Below, piece after piece: positions 36,205-46,742 of a DNA stretch of 64,000 nucleotides. The notes under the pieces were generated by a model. That model did no database searches. It saw only the letters and a program-made list of their open reading frames with translations, and was not told the origin of the DNA. Position 1 is the first letter of the stretch, and every line of letters starts with the position of its first letter. The DNA is from Castanea sativa (taxonomy: Eukaryota; Streptophyta; Magnoliopsida; Fagales; Fagaceae): assembly GCF_040712315.1 (NCBI RefSeq), contig NC_134021.1, forward strand, positions 28,544,001 to 28,608,000, written 5' to 3'. Both the position numbers and the translations under genes were made by a program.

Positions 36205-36927
36205 TGTGCGCACCCTAAATATGGTCAACGGGCTCAATTTATACTTCGGCTCACAACTTACTTTATTGTGGGTTTTGGATTTCTTAATATGGGTAGTCAT
36301 TTGCTCGAAGACCCAGTTACACACTCTTGTTTTCACAAACCCCTCTCTTTTTCCTTACTGAGTTACTCCCATTTTCTCTCGATATGGCCACTCTCTCTTT
36401 CTTTTCTCTGTTTTTTTTCTTCGCAATGCCAACCCCCAAATCTCTCACCCTATCCTGCCATTTATAGCTAGAGGTAAGTAGGGGTGTTATGATTATTTCC
36501 TGATCTCACTCGTGTGGATGAGGGTCCAATTCCATTGCTTCTAAGTGGAGGTACTGTTGGGAACAGTGGTAATGGCATTGGAACTGGTTCCTGCCACCAA
36601 AAAGCTGTTCGGCGGCAATACTCCCCAAGGAATTACTGGACTGCTGAAACCTCATATCCTTGAGCAATCACACTCTCGACCAAGTTAGAGTTGATCGGTA
36701 GGGGCTCGCTTTTGATGTTTAAGACATGATGGCTCCATTTTGGTTTTTGGGGATTAGATTGGGTTTCAAGGTGCGTTTAGACTGAGGTCATAAGTCCAAT
36801 GGGGATATGGTCAAGTGTTGTATCTCAAGGTCAGGGCCCATGGTCCAACGGGCCTGGAGCCCTGTCTCGTATGGTGCCACAAGGCTAGGGTTTGAGGCCC
36901 AATAGGTCTGGGGCCCTGCCTCGCATA
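36205..36927 (-). repeat. LTR copy 1 (outer, 3' end of element)
   Basis: 723 bp. In + text it begins TGTGCGCACCCTAAAT and ends GCCTCGCATA, a decayed form of CGTACA. Its outer end abuts the ATATG target duplication, so it is the LTR end that was integrated. It shares with the right-hand LTR an approximately 54-bp segment (TGGTGCCACAAGGCTAGGG...) that LTR copy 2 lacks. Confidence 0.85.
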
Positions 36928-36945
36928 ATAGCCCCCCCCCTGATT
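36928..36945 (-). repeat. Second polypurine tract between tandem LTRs
   Basis: The + strand ATAGCCCCCCCCCTGATT reads on minus as AATCAGGGGGGGGGCTAT. It corresponds to the AATCAAGGGAGGGCTAT next to the inner LTR, so the unit duplicated at this end is PPT plus LTR. Confidence 0.7.
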
Positions 36946-37610
36946 CGCACCTTAAATACAGTCAACGGGCTCAATCTATACTTGGGCTCACAACTTGTTT
37001 TATTGTGGGTTTTGGGTTTCCTACTATGGGTAGTCCTTTGCTTGGAGACCTAGTTACACACTCTTGTTTTCACAAACCCTTCTCTTTTTCCTTACTGAGT
37101 TACTCCCATTTTCTCTTGGTATGGCCACTCTCTCTTTCTCTTCTCTGTTTTTTTTCTTCGCAAGGCCAACCCCTAAATCTCTCACCCTATCCTCCCATTT
37201 ATAGCTGGAGGTAAGTGGGGGTGTTATGATTATTTCCTGATATCACTCGTGTGGATCGGGGTCCAATTCCATTGCTTCTAAGTGGAGGTACAGTTGGGAA
37301 CAGTGGTAATGGCATTGGAACTGGTTCCTGCCACCAAAAGGTTGTTCGGTGGTGATACTCCCCAAGGCATTACCGGACCACTGAGACCTCGTATCCCTGA
37401 GCAATCACACTCCTGACCAAGTTAGAGTTGATTGGGAGGGGCTCGCTTTTGACGTTCAAGACATGATGGCTCCATTACGATTTTAGGGGTTTAGATTGGG
37501 TTTCGAGGTACATTCGAACTGAGGTCATAATTCCAATAGGGATAGGGTCAGGTGTTGTATCTCAAGGCCAAGGCCCTAGGCCCAACAGGCCTGGAGCCCT
37601 GCCTCGTACA
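36942..37610 (-). repeat. LTR copy 2 (inner, next to internal domain)
   Basis: About 669 bp, aligned throughout with copies 1 and 3. It lacks the first bases (TGTG appears as GATT) and the approximately 54-bp direct-repeat segment near its right end. It ends TCGTACA at 37610, directly beside the PPT. Confidence 0.85.
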
Positions 37611-37627
37611 ATAGCCCTCCCTTGATT
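37611..37627 (-). promoter_or_regulatory. Polypurine tract for plus-strand priming
   Basis: On minus AATCAAGGGAGGGCTAT precedes the LTR start TGTACGAGG. The purine core AAGGGAGGG is at 37615-37623. Confidence 0.7.
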
Positions 37628-38068
37628 CATGCCCGGCTACCGGGAGCGAATCAAGGACAATCTGAATGGCATCGATGACCCCTCGGGAAGCCCAATCGTC
37701 GACTGTTAAATGAACAAAATGGCTATCAATGCTTTCTTAAAAGGAGCGCTGTGGCAAACTGTCACATTTATCAGTAATTATAACCTGACGATTCGTGAAC
37801 CGAGCCCACGATTGTGGGGGTTACCAAAAGAAATCAGAAGGGTTTTTCCCACTTCCTTCTTCTTTAAATGCTTTTTGCCCTACAAATAGTTTCTCCTGGC
37901 CTCTCACTCTACTCTTTGCATCCTCTTTTCTTCAATTTTCTCTCTACCGAGCATATTTCTCCCATGCATAAATTCTCCAGTCCAGATCATCATTTCCTAG
38001 AGCCCACAGTAAGTCTTCTTTACTCTTTCCTCTTCTTTCAAGTTTTTCTTCACTCTTAGAGTTTAAGA
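37628..38068 (+). other. Leader/promoter region of the antisense gene
   Basis: Untranslated part of the Tat element. On + it has a TATA-like CTACAAATAG at about 37880 followed by a pyrimidine-rich leader and the first plausible ATG at 38069, so it could drive the antisense gene. No ORF of its own is supported. Confidence 0.35.
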
Positions 38069-40389
38069 ATGGGCTATTCTCATCTCCTCACTTCTGAAGC
38101 AACTTTGGCAAGTTTGAGAGCGATATTGTCTCCAGAGGCGCTCTAATTCAAATGTAGCATTTTTTTCTTTGATAGCCATCCTAGAGGGTGGGGTTAGGTT
38201 TCTCATGGACCCTCTCATTGTAGGTACCCTTAGGTTTTATGGCCTATGCCCCGACCAACTCCCTCCCAATTTTTACCGAGTTGTGATTCGTGTCAGTAGA
38301 CTAAACCAAATATACAAGTTACAACTGAACCATCACGACATCAACTTTATGTATATTTTATGCGGCAATATTAGGTCCGATTACTATTTAATAACTATGG
38401 ACATGTGGGTACGGCTTATATCATGCCTTCCCGACTCAAACAGAAACTCGGCGGGAAAATTCGTCTAGGTGAGTGGCAATTGGCTTGCCGATGAGCTCCC
38501 CTACCCACTTTCACTACGTGATGTTGGTTAGTACCGAGTACTTTAACTTGCTTTAAATTTGATGTTTTTGCTCATTTCACTCTCGCATATACTAACCGGT
38601 CTTCTTGTTAATTTGGTGCAGAAGGGAAAAGATTTAAACTGGACCTTAGGGTTGTGCACGTGAAGGATCTTAATTTTGTTCTTAGGTCGAAGATCTTTGT
38701 GCACACAGATGGATAGCGTCGGGCGTCCTACCTGATACTCGGCTGCAACCTAGTATACTCTACTTGGTAGCCATTCGAACCAGGCTTTGCTGGTGGACAG
38801 CCCTATTATCATATATCGACGTTCGACACGCCAATTTGCTCCCTCCCTCTTTATCAGTCGGTGAAGCCCGAGACCTTGGCCCCCGTTTTGGCAAAGCGAG
38901 ATCTTTAGAACCCATTAAAGATACTTCAGCATAGACAATTTCCGAAAAACGCGTCGTTCATCAACCCGTTGAAAGACCTGAAGGTCTAGCCCTTGTTCAA
39001 GTAGTCGAGCTAGCAACGGCCAAATCCGTACACTCTTCAGGAGTAGAATTTAACCCCAGCAAGGACGAAATGGTGACTAGATGGGCGATGACTATTGATC
39101 GCTTTGTGCCCAACGCACGACCAGCAGCACAACAACAAGAACCTTAGGGTAGAGACCCAAGTCCTCCTCCTCCTCCCCTTGGCCACTCTCGGAAGAGACA
39201 ACGCACCTCCGAGCAACCTCTTGCAGGCTCAGGGGATGCACCCTTAAGGACTCCTCCCTGAGTATTTAGAGGGATCACTATCCGAGAGCCTCATGGTGAT
39301 GTTTGGCCCACTGCACAGGTTGGGTCTCACGTTGCGTCCTCTTCGCGGCAGGAGGTGGGTTGGCAGACCACCTTCAAGCTTGGCAATAAGCCCCTTCCTG
39401 TAATAGACAGCGTTAGGACTTGGGCGCAGGGAGAAGGTGGCAGGGTTGCTCAGCGCCTGGCACAAGGTCTTCTTTTGCCCGAAGATCTGCATTTCTTTTC
39501 AGGTCGCCCTGATGAGTCACTGGCTCTCAGCTGTAGTGACACACCATTGCGGTAACTCATCATAATCCTATTTCTACACATTAATGTGCTTGCATTTTTT
39601 TTATTAATCCTATTTCTGCGCATTAATGTGCTTGCATTTTTTTTTTACATGTCATTGTAATATTGTAGGTCGCCCAGCTGGCATACATCATGGATGATCG
39701 GCTAAAGGAGGCCGCTGAGGATGCCGAACGGGAGAAAGCCCTCATGGATGTCGCTACGGCTACCACGAAGGAGAAGGTCAAAGCTGCCAAGGCCGCGGAA
39801 AAGAAGGCTCATGCGTCCAAGAAGGCTAGAGCGTTGGCAAAAAAGAAGCTAACGGAGATGGAGATGAAGCTAGGGGGGACAGAGCTTAAGCTGGTAAAGG
39901 CAGAGAGTTTGAACCTCGCACAGGCCGACGAGATTGCACCGAAAGGCGGCTTTGGAGGCTTGTGAAGACAAATGGTACAACGAAGGTTTCACAGACGCAA
40001 AAAACTCTGCGGAGACCGTCGTTAGCCAAGCTTGGAATCATGGATTCGAGGAGGGGTGGTTGGCCGCCCTGCAAGCTATGGGGGTTCCTAAAGATTCTCC
40101 ATTAAGGAACCCCAACCAGATTCCCTTCTCGAATCCCTTTCTCCCCGTCCAGAATCCTTCCGGTGTTGTCGATGAAGAAAAGACGCCCAACATGAGAGAG
40201 TTGGTGTAGGCAATTGACTCCCACGTGGAGTTAGTTAACCTGGAAGTCACCAGCAACCTCCGTGCTGGCGACCAGCCTGGCGAGGGTGTTCATGCTTAAC
40301 CCCTTCCAACCACTCAGCCCGTCGAGGATGCACTAGAACAGCCAGCCGAGGGTGTAGCCCAGCTCCCGCCCACTGATCTTCCAGCTTGA
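38069..40389 (+). pseudogene. Antisense, intron-containing accessory gene inside the Tat element
   Basis: Runs opposite to gag-pol. Conserved-looking protein text begins after ATG 38069 (MGYSHLLTSEATLASLRA) and continues through LEGGVRFLMDPLIV, LRFYGLCPDQLPPNFYRVV, NHHDINFMYILCGN and ISCLPDSNRNSAG. A phase-1 GT-AG intron fits at 38527-38621, joining DV to EGKRFKLDLRVV. A second, phase-0, fits at 39552-39668, joining HTIA to VAQLAYIMDDRLKEA. The next exon is an Ala/Lys/Glu-rich coiled coil (39690-39920), followed after a +1 shift near 39945 by ACEDKWYNEGFTDAKNSAE and a Pro-rich tail ending at 40389. Several TAG/TAA stops break it. Tat elements of other plants carry antisense extra ORFs of unknown function; I cannot name a domain. 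The product may be structural or capsid-like, but that is a guess. Confidence 0.6.
39560..39650 (+). repeat. Tandem duplication in second intron of the antisense gene
   Basis: Two copies of about 41 bases sharing AATCCTATTTCT, CATTAATGTGCTTGCATTTT. The duplication makes up most of the 117-base intron. Confidence 0.7.
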
Positions 40390-40966
40390 TTTTTCGAATT
40401 TCAGCTTATCTCTTACTTTCCTTTTGTTTAATTTTCTCTTTAATTTGTTTGGTTTGCCTATAGTCACCGAGTTGTGGTGACAAAACAATGGTTAAATTTT
40501 TATTTATGTTTGCTTTACTTCATTTGATTAGTCATCCAGAGATAGTGACTGGACATTTATCTTAGATATATATATTTATAAATGATTATCACATTGTCAC
40601 TTGGTTATTATTTACTTACTTTTTTCTCTTTTGCCATGCCTTGTCTTTCATTCCTCATGACTGGGCAACCATACCAAGGCCCGTCTCTGATTGGTGATGA
40701 TGATTTCTCTTTCATTCTTCAAGAAGATAAGCTATATCTTTATCTATTTGGTGACCGGGACCGGACTGAAAGGTTGCCTGCATCTAGGAAAAAACTAGCG
40801 CCAAGCTCCTATATGGCAATGAAGATTAAATCTTGCATATATGTGTTTAATGAGAAATGATCACCAGGCTTCTGCTCTTATGGAAACTAGGTGCTACGTT
40901 CCCATCTTTCAAGTAATTTAGCTTAGCCGAGAACAGGATTTTCATCGTTTGGTAAACTTGCTATTA
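40390..40966. other. Convergent 3' regions of antisense gene and pol
   Basis: Non-coding part of the element between the antisense stop at 40389 and the 71-bp array. The ORF at 40582-40860 shows no domain. Confidence 0.4.
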
Positions 40967-41309
40967 GGTTTCCACCCGCCTAGTGATTAGGATCAAACTG
41001 AGAAGCAGGTTTATGTCCTTAGAATAATTTGATATAAGGTTTCCATCTGCTTGGAGATTAGGATCAAACTGGGAAGTAGGTTTCTGTCCTTAGAATGATT
41101 TGATATAAGGTTTCCACCTGCTCAGTGATTAGGATCGAATCAGAAAGCAAGTTTCTATCCTTAGAATGATTTGATATAAGGTTTCCACTTGCTTGGTGAT
41201 TAGGATCGAACCGAGAAGCAGGTTTCTGTCTTTATAATGATTTGATATAAGGTTTCCATCTGCTCGGTGATTAGGATCAAATTGAGAGGCAGGTTTCTGT
41301 CCTTAGAAT
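40967..41309. repeat. 71-bp tandem repeat, five units
   Basis: Units start GGTTTCCA at 40967, 41038, 41109, 41180 and 41251, exactly 71 bp apart, the last one incomplete. Each has GTGATTAGGATC, GAAGCAGGTTTCTGTCCTTAG and GATTTGATATAA words. It lies downstream of integrase in the element. Tandem arrays in this position are known in Tat-lineage elements and can seed satellite DNA. Confidence 0.9.
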
Positions 41310-41553
41310 AAATAGTCTTAGTTCTCTTTGCGTTTGTTGACTGGGGTTAATGAGTTAACAATGTTGGAACTATAGGTGCAAATACACCTGCATGAATAAA
41401 CATCACCCTCGTATTACTTAATATTTTATACACACAACGTTATACTCAACCCATACTCATGCACACTGACAGTCAGTGGTAAAACTTCTTCAAATTGTGA
41501 GCATTCCATGGCTAGGGAAGTGGTCTTTCGTCCAAGTCTTCCAAATAGTACGC

Positions 41554-42867
41554 TCATGTGCCAGTAATGGCAGTTACTCTATATGGTCCTTCCCCAGTCG
41601 GTGCTAACTTTCCTGCATTGACATTTCGGTTGTTTCCTACTACCTTCCGAAGTACCAAATCTCCGACGCTAAACTCCTTTCTCCTCACGTCTCTGTTGTC
41701 TCTCCGAGCAAGTTTTTGCTGATATTCTACCAGCCGTATGGTCACTGACTCCCGGTGCTCTTCCAACAAGTTCAACTTACTCACCACTAATTCTACGCTC
41801 TCGGCTGGGGAGAATCCTGAAATCCGGGCACTGCACAAATTTATCTCGGTTGGCATGACAACTTTCGCTCCATATGTTAGAGAAAATAGAGTCTTTCCCG
41901 TGGATCTCCTCGGGGTTGTCCGGTATGCCCATAAAACATTGGGCAATTCTTCTGCCCACCTACCCTTAGCAGCCTCCAATCTTTTCTTCAACCCATTCAC
42001 AATGGCTTTATTAATGGCCTCGGCTTGGCCATTACTCTGTGGCTATGCCGAGGTAGAGTACTTGTTCTTGATACCGAGGCTGCTACAATACTCGTCGAAA
42101 GCTTTGCTATTGAGCTGCAACCCATTATCTAATGCGAGAGACTCTGGTACCCCGAACCTTCTTACAATGTTTCTCCATACAAACTTCTTAACATTCACAT
42201 CCCGGATGTTTGCCAACGCCTCTGCCTCTACCCTCTTGGTGAAATAGTCTACGACCACTAAAACAAACCTTTGGTTTCTTGGCTACAGGCTACTAATAGG
42301 ATTTAGGCTCCCCGCTGGCTGGTGGATCATCAGGGTGTGCTTCTGACATTGCTCACACTTTCGTGCATACTCGGTAGCATCCTTTTGCATTTGCAACCTC
42401 CAAAATCCTTGAGTCATCGCTCGGTGGGCTAATAAACGTCCCCCCACGTGACTGCCGCACACTCCCTCATGTAGTTCGGTCAGAAGTTCTTCAATCTTGC
42501 TAGGGTGCAAACACTGTAAGTAAGGCCCCTTAAAAGACCTTCGGTACAGCTTACAATCAGCTAATAACCAATTCCAAGCAGCTGCTTGGTGTACTTTTTC
42601 TACTTCCTTTTCATCGGCTGGCACTTGATCCTCGGCTAAGAAGTCGATGATCGGATCCATCCAACATGGTTCGGTTGTTGTTATCAGTGAAACACTTACC
42701 CTTGCATTAATACTCGGTTCGTCTACTAGCTCCACTTTGATTAATCGGGGTACCTCCTCGGTTAACGATGATGCTAATATGGCCAAAGAATCAGCGTGCC
42801 GGTTCTGTCCCCTGGCCACTTGAACCACTCTCACACCACAAAAGCGGTCCATAGTTTGCTTTACCAA
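41554..42867 (-). pseudogene. Tat element integrase with end of archaeal-type RNase H
   Basis: Minus-strand reading starts with the C-terminal half of the second RNase H (VVQVARGQNRHADSLAILAS). It continues into the integrase zinc-binding domain (H and H in LHEGVCGSHVGGRLLAHRA, CEQCQKH for the cysteines). After a break near 42270 come the catalytic core (VVDYFTKRVEAEAL with the first Asp, LALDNGLQL with the second Asp, then LWAYRTTPRRSTG) and a C-terminal domain (VGDLVLRKV, GEGPYRV). The expected E-containing block between 42043 and 42000 crosses a frame break. Not functional as it stands. Confidence 0.85.
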
Positions 42868-42869
42868 TC

Positions 42870-43728
42870 ATAAGTACTGCATCATCCAGGGATCCTTGGC
42901 CTCAAAGCTGCCCTGTACCTAATTTACCACCAATCGAGAATTCGAGTAGACCTCTACTTCCCTTGTACCCAAGTCTGAAACAACCCTTAATCTAGCAAGT
43001 AGGGTTTTATACTCGGCCTCGTTGTTAAAAGCCCTAAATCCTAGCCTAAAAGAGTGCTCCAGTTTTATTCCTTCAGGGTTAATAACTATGATTCTAGCCC
43101 CGGCTCCTAGGACTTCTACGTGGCAGACCATCTCTACCTCCCCTTTCGGGGAAAACTCTGCGACAAAGTCGGCGAGAACCTGACCTTTCACCGAGCTTCT
43201 AGGTCTATGCCTAATGTCAAAAGAGCCCAGCCAAGTTCCCCATTTAGCTATTCTGCCTGTGAAATCAGATCTCTTCAACAACGATTGCAGAGGATACTTG
43301 GTCAGTACATAGATGGTATGAGCTTGAAAATAATGGGTAACTTCCTCGTAGCATGAACTAGTGCCCAGAGGCAAATACCTTGTCTTGGCATCGACCAAGG
43401 TTTTGCTGATATAGTATATCGACTATTGCACACCTTGATATCTCAGCAGCACAGCACTCACGGCATGCTCGGACACCGAGAGATACATGTATAAGTCATC
43501 GCCAAGCTCTGGGGATGTTAACATGGGCGTCCACACCAAATATTCTTTCAAATCTTGAAAAGCCTTTTCACACTCCTCATTCCATTGGAATCCCTTCCAC
43601 TTCTTTAAAAGCTGGTAAAATGGATGACACCGGTCGACAAACTTTGAAATAAACCGGTTAAAGGCAGCTAACATGCCGGTCAGTACTTGGACTTCTTTTG
43701 GATTATTTGGAAGTTTGAGGCGCTTCAC
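42870..43728 (-). pseudogene. Tat element RNase H and archaeal-type RNase H
   Basis: 43423-43728 reads the RT connection and RNase H start (PNNPKEVQVLTGMLAAFNRF, WNEECEKAFQDLKEYL). 42919-43398 reads the remaining RNase H (HTIYVLTKYPLQSLL, KWGTWLGSFDIRH) followed by ADFVAEF and a new RNase H beginning near GARIIVINPEG, with NNEAEYKTLLARL and VEVYSNSRLVVN. The TAG that follows at about 42917 lies where a Gln codon is typical. Two consecutive RNase H domains mark the Tat lineage. Confidence 0.8.
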
Positions 43729-44604
43729 GGCTTCAATCTGATCGGGATTGACTTATATTCCTTGGTTAGTGATCAAATACCCTAAGAACTTGCTAGCCCC
43801 CACTCCGAAAGCACACTTGTCAGCATTAAGGCGCAGCTTATGCTGTCGAAGTACTTCGAACACCTCTTTAAGATCGTCAATATGCTGCGTCTCCCGTTTG
43901 CTTTTTACCACCATATCTTCAATGTATACCTCAACTATATGCCCAATCTTATCTCTAAACATTCTCGTCATCATCTGTTGATAAGTGGCCCCAGCATTCT
44001 TTAGCCCAAATGGCATTACGGTGTAATGGTAATTAGCATCAGGGGAAATAAATGTCGTCTTCTCCTGATCATCAGTAGCTAGGGAAATCTTATGATAACC
44101 CTAGAAAGCGTCTAGAAAGCTCATCCTCGGATGCCCGTATGTGGCATCCACTAGCTGATCAATCTTTGGCATAGGGAAGGGGTCCTTTGGGCATGCTCGA
44201 TTCAAGTCAGTAAAGTCAACACAAACTCTCCATTTTCTGTTCTTCTTTTTTATCACCACGGTATTCACAAGCCACTCTGGGAAGAAAATCTCCTTTATTG
44301 CCCTAGCCTCCTTCAATCTCTTGACCTCTTGCCTAACAGCTTCGATGTGCTCCTTGGTCTGTTTCTTCGGCTTCTGCTTCTTAGGAGGGAACAACAGGTC
44401 CACGTTAAGCTTGTGAACTATGAACTCGAGGTTCACCCTGGGCACCTTATACGGGCTCCAAGCAAACACATCCACATTTCGTACAAGAAGCAGCAGCATC
44501 TCCACCTTATCTTTGTCCTTCATGCTTGCCCCTATCTGGAAACTCTTATCATCGTCTGGTAGTATCCTTACCTTTATTAGGTCCTTGGCACCACAAGCCC
44601 CCAA
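43729..44604 (-). pseudogene. Tat element reverse transcriptase
   Basis: Motifs in order are WLVNTVVIKKKNRKWRVCVD, DLNRACPKDPFPMP, then an in-frame TAG at 44101 directly before GYHKI, MPFGLKNAGATYQ, and VEVYIEDMVVKSK. The last is the catalytic box, usually Y-x-D-D; here the first Asp is Glu, which should abolish catalysis. FLGYLITNQGI closes the palm. The stop and the E substitution make it inactive. Confidence 0.88.
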
Positions 44605-44658
44605 CTTTTCTTGGGGTTCCTGTAATTGCTATAAGGGAACCTCTTTGGCTAGTTCAAT

Positions 44659-45276
44659 CTATTCGATCTCCCGGTTAACAGCGGCCACCAAGCACTGCCT
44701 GAACACTTGCTGGTTTCCCCTCACTATAGCAATACCTTGCTCGGTGCGAAATTTGACCTTCACATGCAAGGTGGATGAGACTGCCCCCATTGCATGAATC
44801 CATAACCTTCCAAGAATTGCCATATACGATGAAAATGAGGCGACCACTATGAATGTCACCATTACTTTCTTACCCTCCATATTTACGGGAAGTAAAATCT
44901 GCCCTTCTGGGATCACAATCCGGCCATCACACCCCACCAAGGGTGTGTCGTACTTAAAGAGATCCTCGTTCTTCAACCCAAGCCCCCTTAATAGGTCGGG
45001 ATACATCACTTTAGCACCACTCCCTTGATCTATTAATACCCTTTTCATTGTGAAGTCATTTATCCAGGTGGTGACCACCAAAGCATCGTCGTGCAGCTGG
45101 ATCGTTCCCTCCATATCATCATCATTGAAGGCAATGGGTTCCCAAGTGAGCTTCAACCTTTTCTCGGAGGGTTGCTTGCCCGGGCAACCTTCTGCTGGCA
45201 CCACAATCAATACCCCTCTCCTTCCGGACACTACGGTACCCCTTGAAGCTGCGTGGATGACCTCTATCACTCCCAA
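44659..45276 (-). pseudogene. Tat element aspartic protease
   Basis: A 205-codon open stretch. WINDFTMKRVLIDQGSGAKV is the retropepsin active site (D-x-G-S-G in place of D-S/T-G), followed by MAILGRLWIHAM with the hydrophobic-hydrophobic-G flap-side motif and the VKFRTEQGI element typical of plant gypsy proteases. It lies between gag zinc knuckle and RT, as expected. Open here but embedded in a broken polyprotein. Confidence 0.8.
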
Positions 45277-46688
45277 TAGGGGTGGAAGAGGATTTCCCCG
45301 AGGCCGTGCTCCTGCCTATCATCCTGATTCCTCGGGTCTATCACAAACTCTTTCAAATACCCCGCTTTCACCAGCTGCTCTAAATGATCTTTCAACACCC
45401 TGCATTGTTCGGTGGTATGCCCCTTGTCTTTATGGTAAGTACAGTACAGGTTTTGATTTCTTCTCGACGGGTCACCCCCATCTTGTTCAGCCACCGAAAG
45501 TATGGCTCATTTTTTATTCGATCTATAATTCTGTGCACCAACTCTTTGAACGTCACGTTCACTTTCCCTACCTGTGCGCCCGGCTCCCAAATCCTCAAAT
45601 CCCTTCGGGGCCTTGATTGAAAACCCCCTACTAAGGCTGACTCATGATCAGAACTTTGCCCTTATTTTGCTATCGGTCATCCTTTAACCTCTTATATTCT
45701 TCAATGCGCCTCATCAACTGCCTCATATCCTTGGGTGGTCTCCTTGTCAACGAGTCTCATAGTTCAGAATCCTCGGGCAATCCCAACCGAAAGGTACTCA
45801 CTGCGATTTTTTTATTGCCTCTGCCAATCTCATTGTACAACTCCCAATACTGGTTAGCATAGCTACGGAGGGTTTCCCCTACCCCCATTTTCATTGATAG
45901 TAATGCGTCCATAGGCTACGAAACTCGGCTGCATGTCATGAACTGGACACCAAACTCTAGAATCAGCTTGGAAAAACTTTGAATTAAGCCTTTCCTTAAT
46001 CCATTGAACCACCTCATGCGGTAGGCCCAAGACTCGAGGGAAATACCTTACACATTAGTGCATCATTATGAGTGTGCAAGGACATCATTTAAATATAATG
46101 ACTTACGTGCTCTATCGGGTCCATTTTCCTGTCATAAGAATTGAATGGAGGCCGCGCAAATCTACTTGGCATGGGGGCCCGTTCAATGTCCCCCGAGAAT
46201 GGCGAATGAGCAGCTCTGCGTAATGCTCGGCTCATAGTATCCATAGCAGCATTCCGAGGTCATTACTCCTCTGGGGAAATTGAGTCCCAGTTTGCATACT
46301 CCCGTGAACGATCCCGGTGTCGATGGGAACCAAATTGGTGGGAGCCTGCTCCATAGCGACCTCCTACGCTAGCTGACGCTTCCTCACGCTCCTCGTGGTT
46401 TCTTCTCTGACGCCTACCTCTTGCTTCCAATTCCAAATCTCTCACCAGCGTACGCAAACGTTCAAGCTCCTCCTCCCTTTCGTCAAAACGACGATGCCCC
46501 GAAGCGCCCGAGAGTGTCTGATGCGTTTGAAACGACCCTTCTCTAAGGTCAAACCGTTCTTCCTCCTACTCATGCTGCCTGGCTTCGCGCCTCTTTTGCC
46601 TTCTTTCCTGCCAAGTAAACCCCCAAGAGGGTCCCCCAGAACCGCTTCCAGCATAACTCCTTGACTGACCTTCGGACATTTTCATTGC
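45277..46688 (-). pseudogene. Tat element gag
   Basis: Starts near the ATG at about 46688 (MSEGQSRSYAGSGSGG), 35 bases inside the PBS, and runs through an Arg/Glu-rich region (QERRQKRREARQHE, then a TAG at about 46566; SHRHRDRSREYANWDSISPEE, then a TAA at 46263). The capsid-like part follows (RFARPPFNSYDRKMDPIEHV, then with shifts MLTSIGSCTM and STFRLGLPEDSE-type text). A zinc knuckle-like YCTYHKDKGHTTEQCRVLKD lies at about 45390-45450. Multiple stops and shifts. Confidence 0.75.
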
Positions 46689-46722
46689 ATGAGTCTCGAC
46701 AGAACCACAGTTACGTAGGAGA

Positions 46723-46740
46723 TCCCCACAGACGGCGCCA
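46723..46740 (-). promoter_or_regulatory. Primer binding site of the Tat element
   Basis: On minus TGGCGCCGTCTGTGGGGA starts two bases after the LTR end (CACA then AT). It begins TGG, as a complement of a tRNA CCA end must, and is the form common in Tat elements. I do not assign the tRNA. Confidence 0.75.
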
Positions 46741-46742
46741 AT

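Noticed and set aside
41738..42247. 169-codon + ORF across the integrase
   Set aside because: It is antisense to clear integrase motifs and has no homology that I can see, unlike the real antisense gene at 38069-40389.
45050..45616. 188-codon + ORF across protease and gag
   Set aside because: It is the complement of recognised retropepsin and zinc-knuckle coding sequence.
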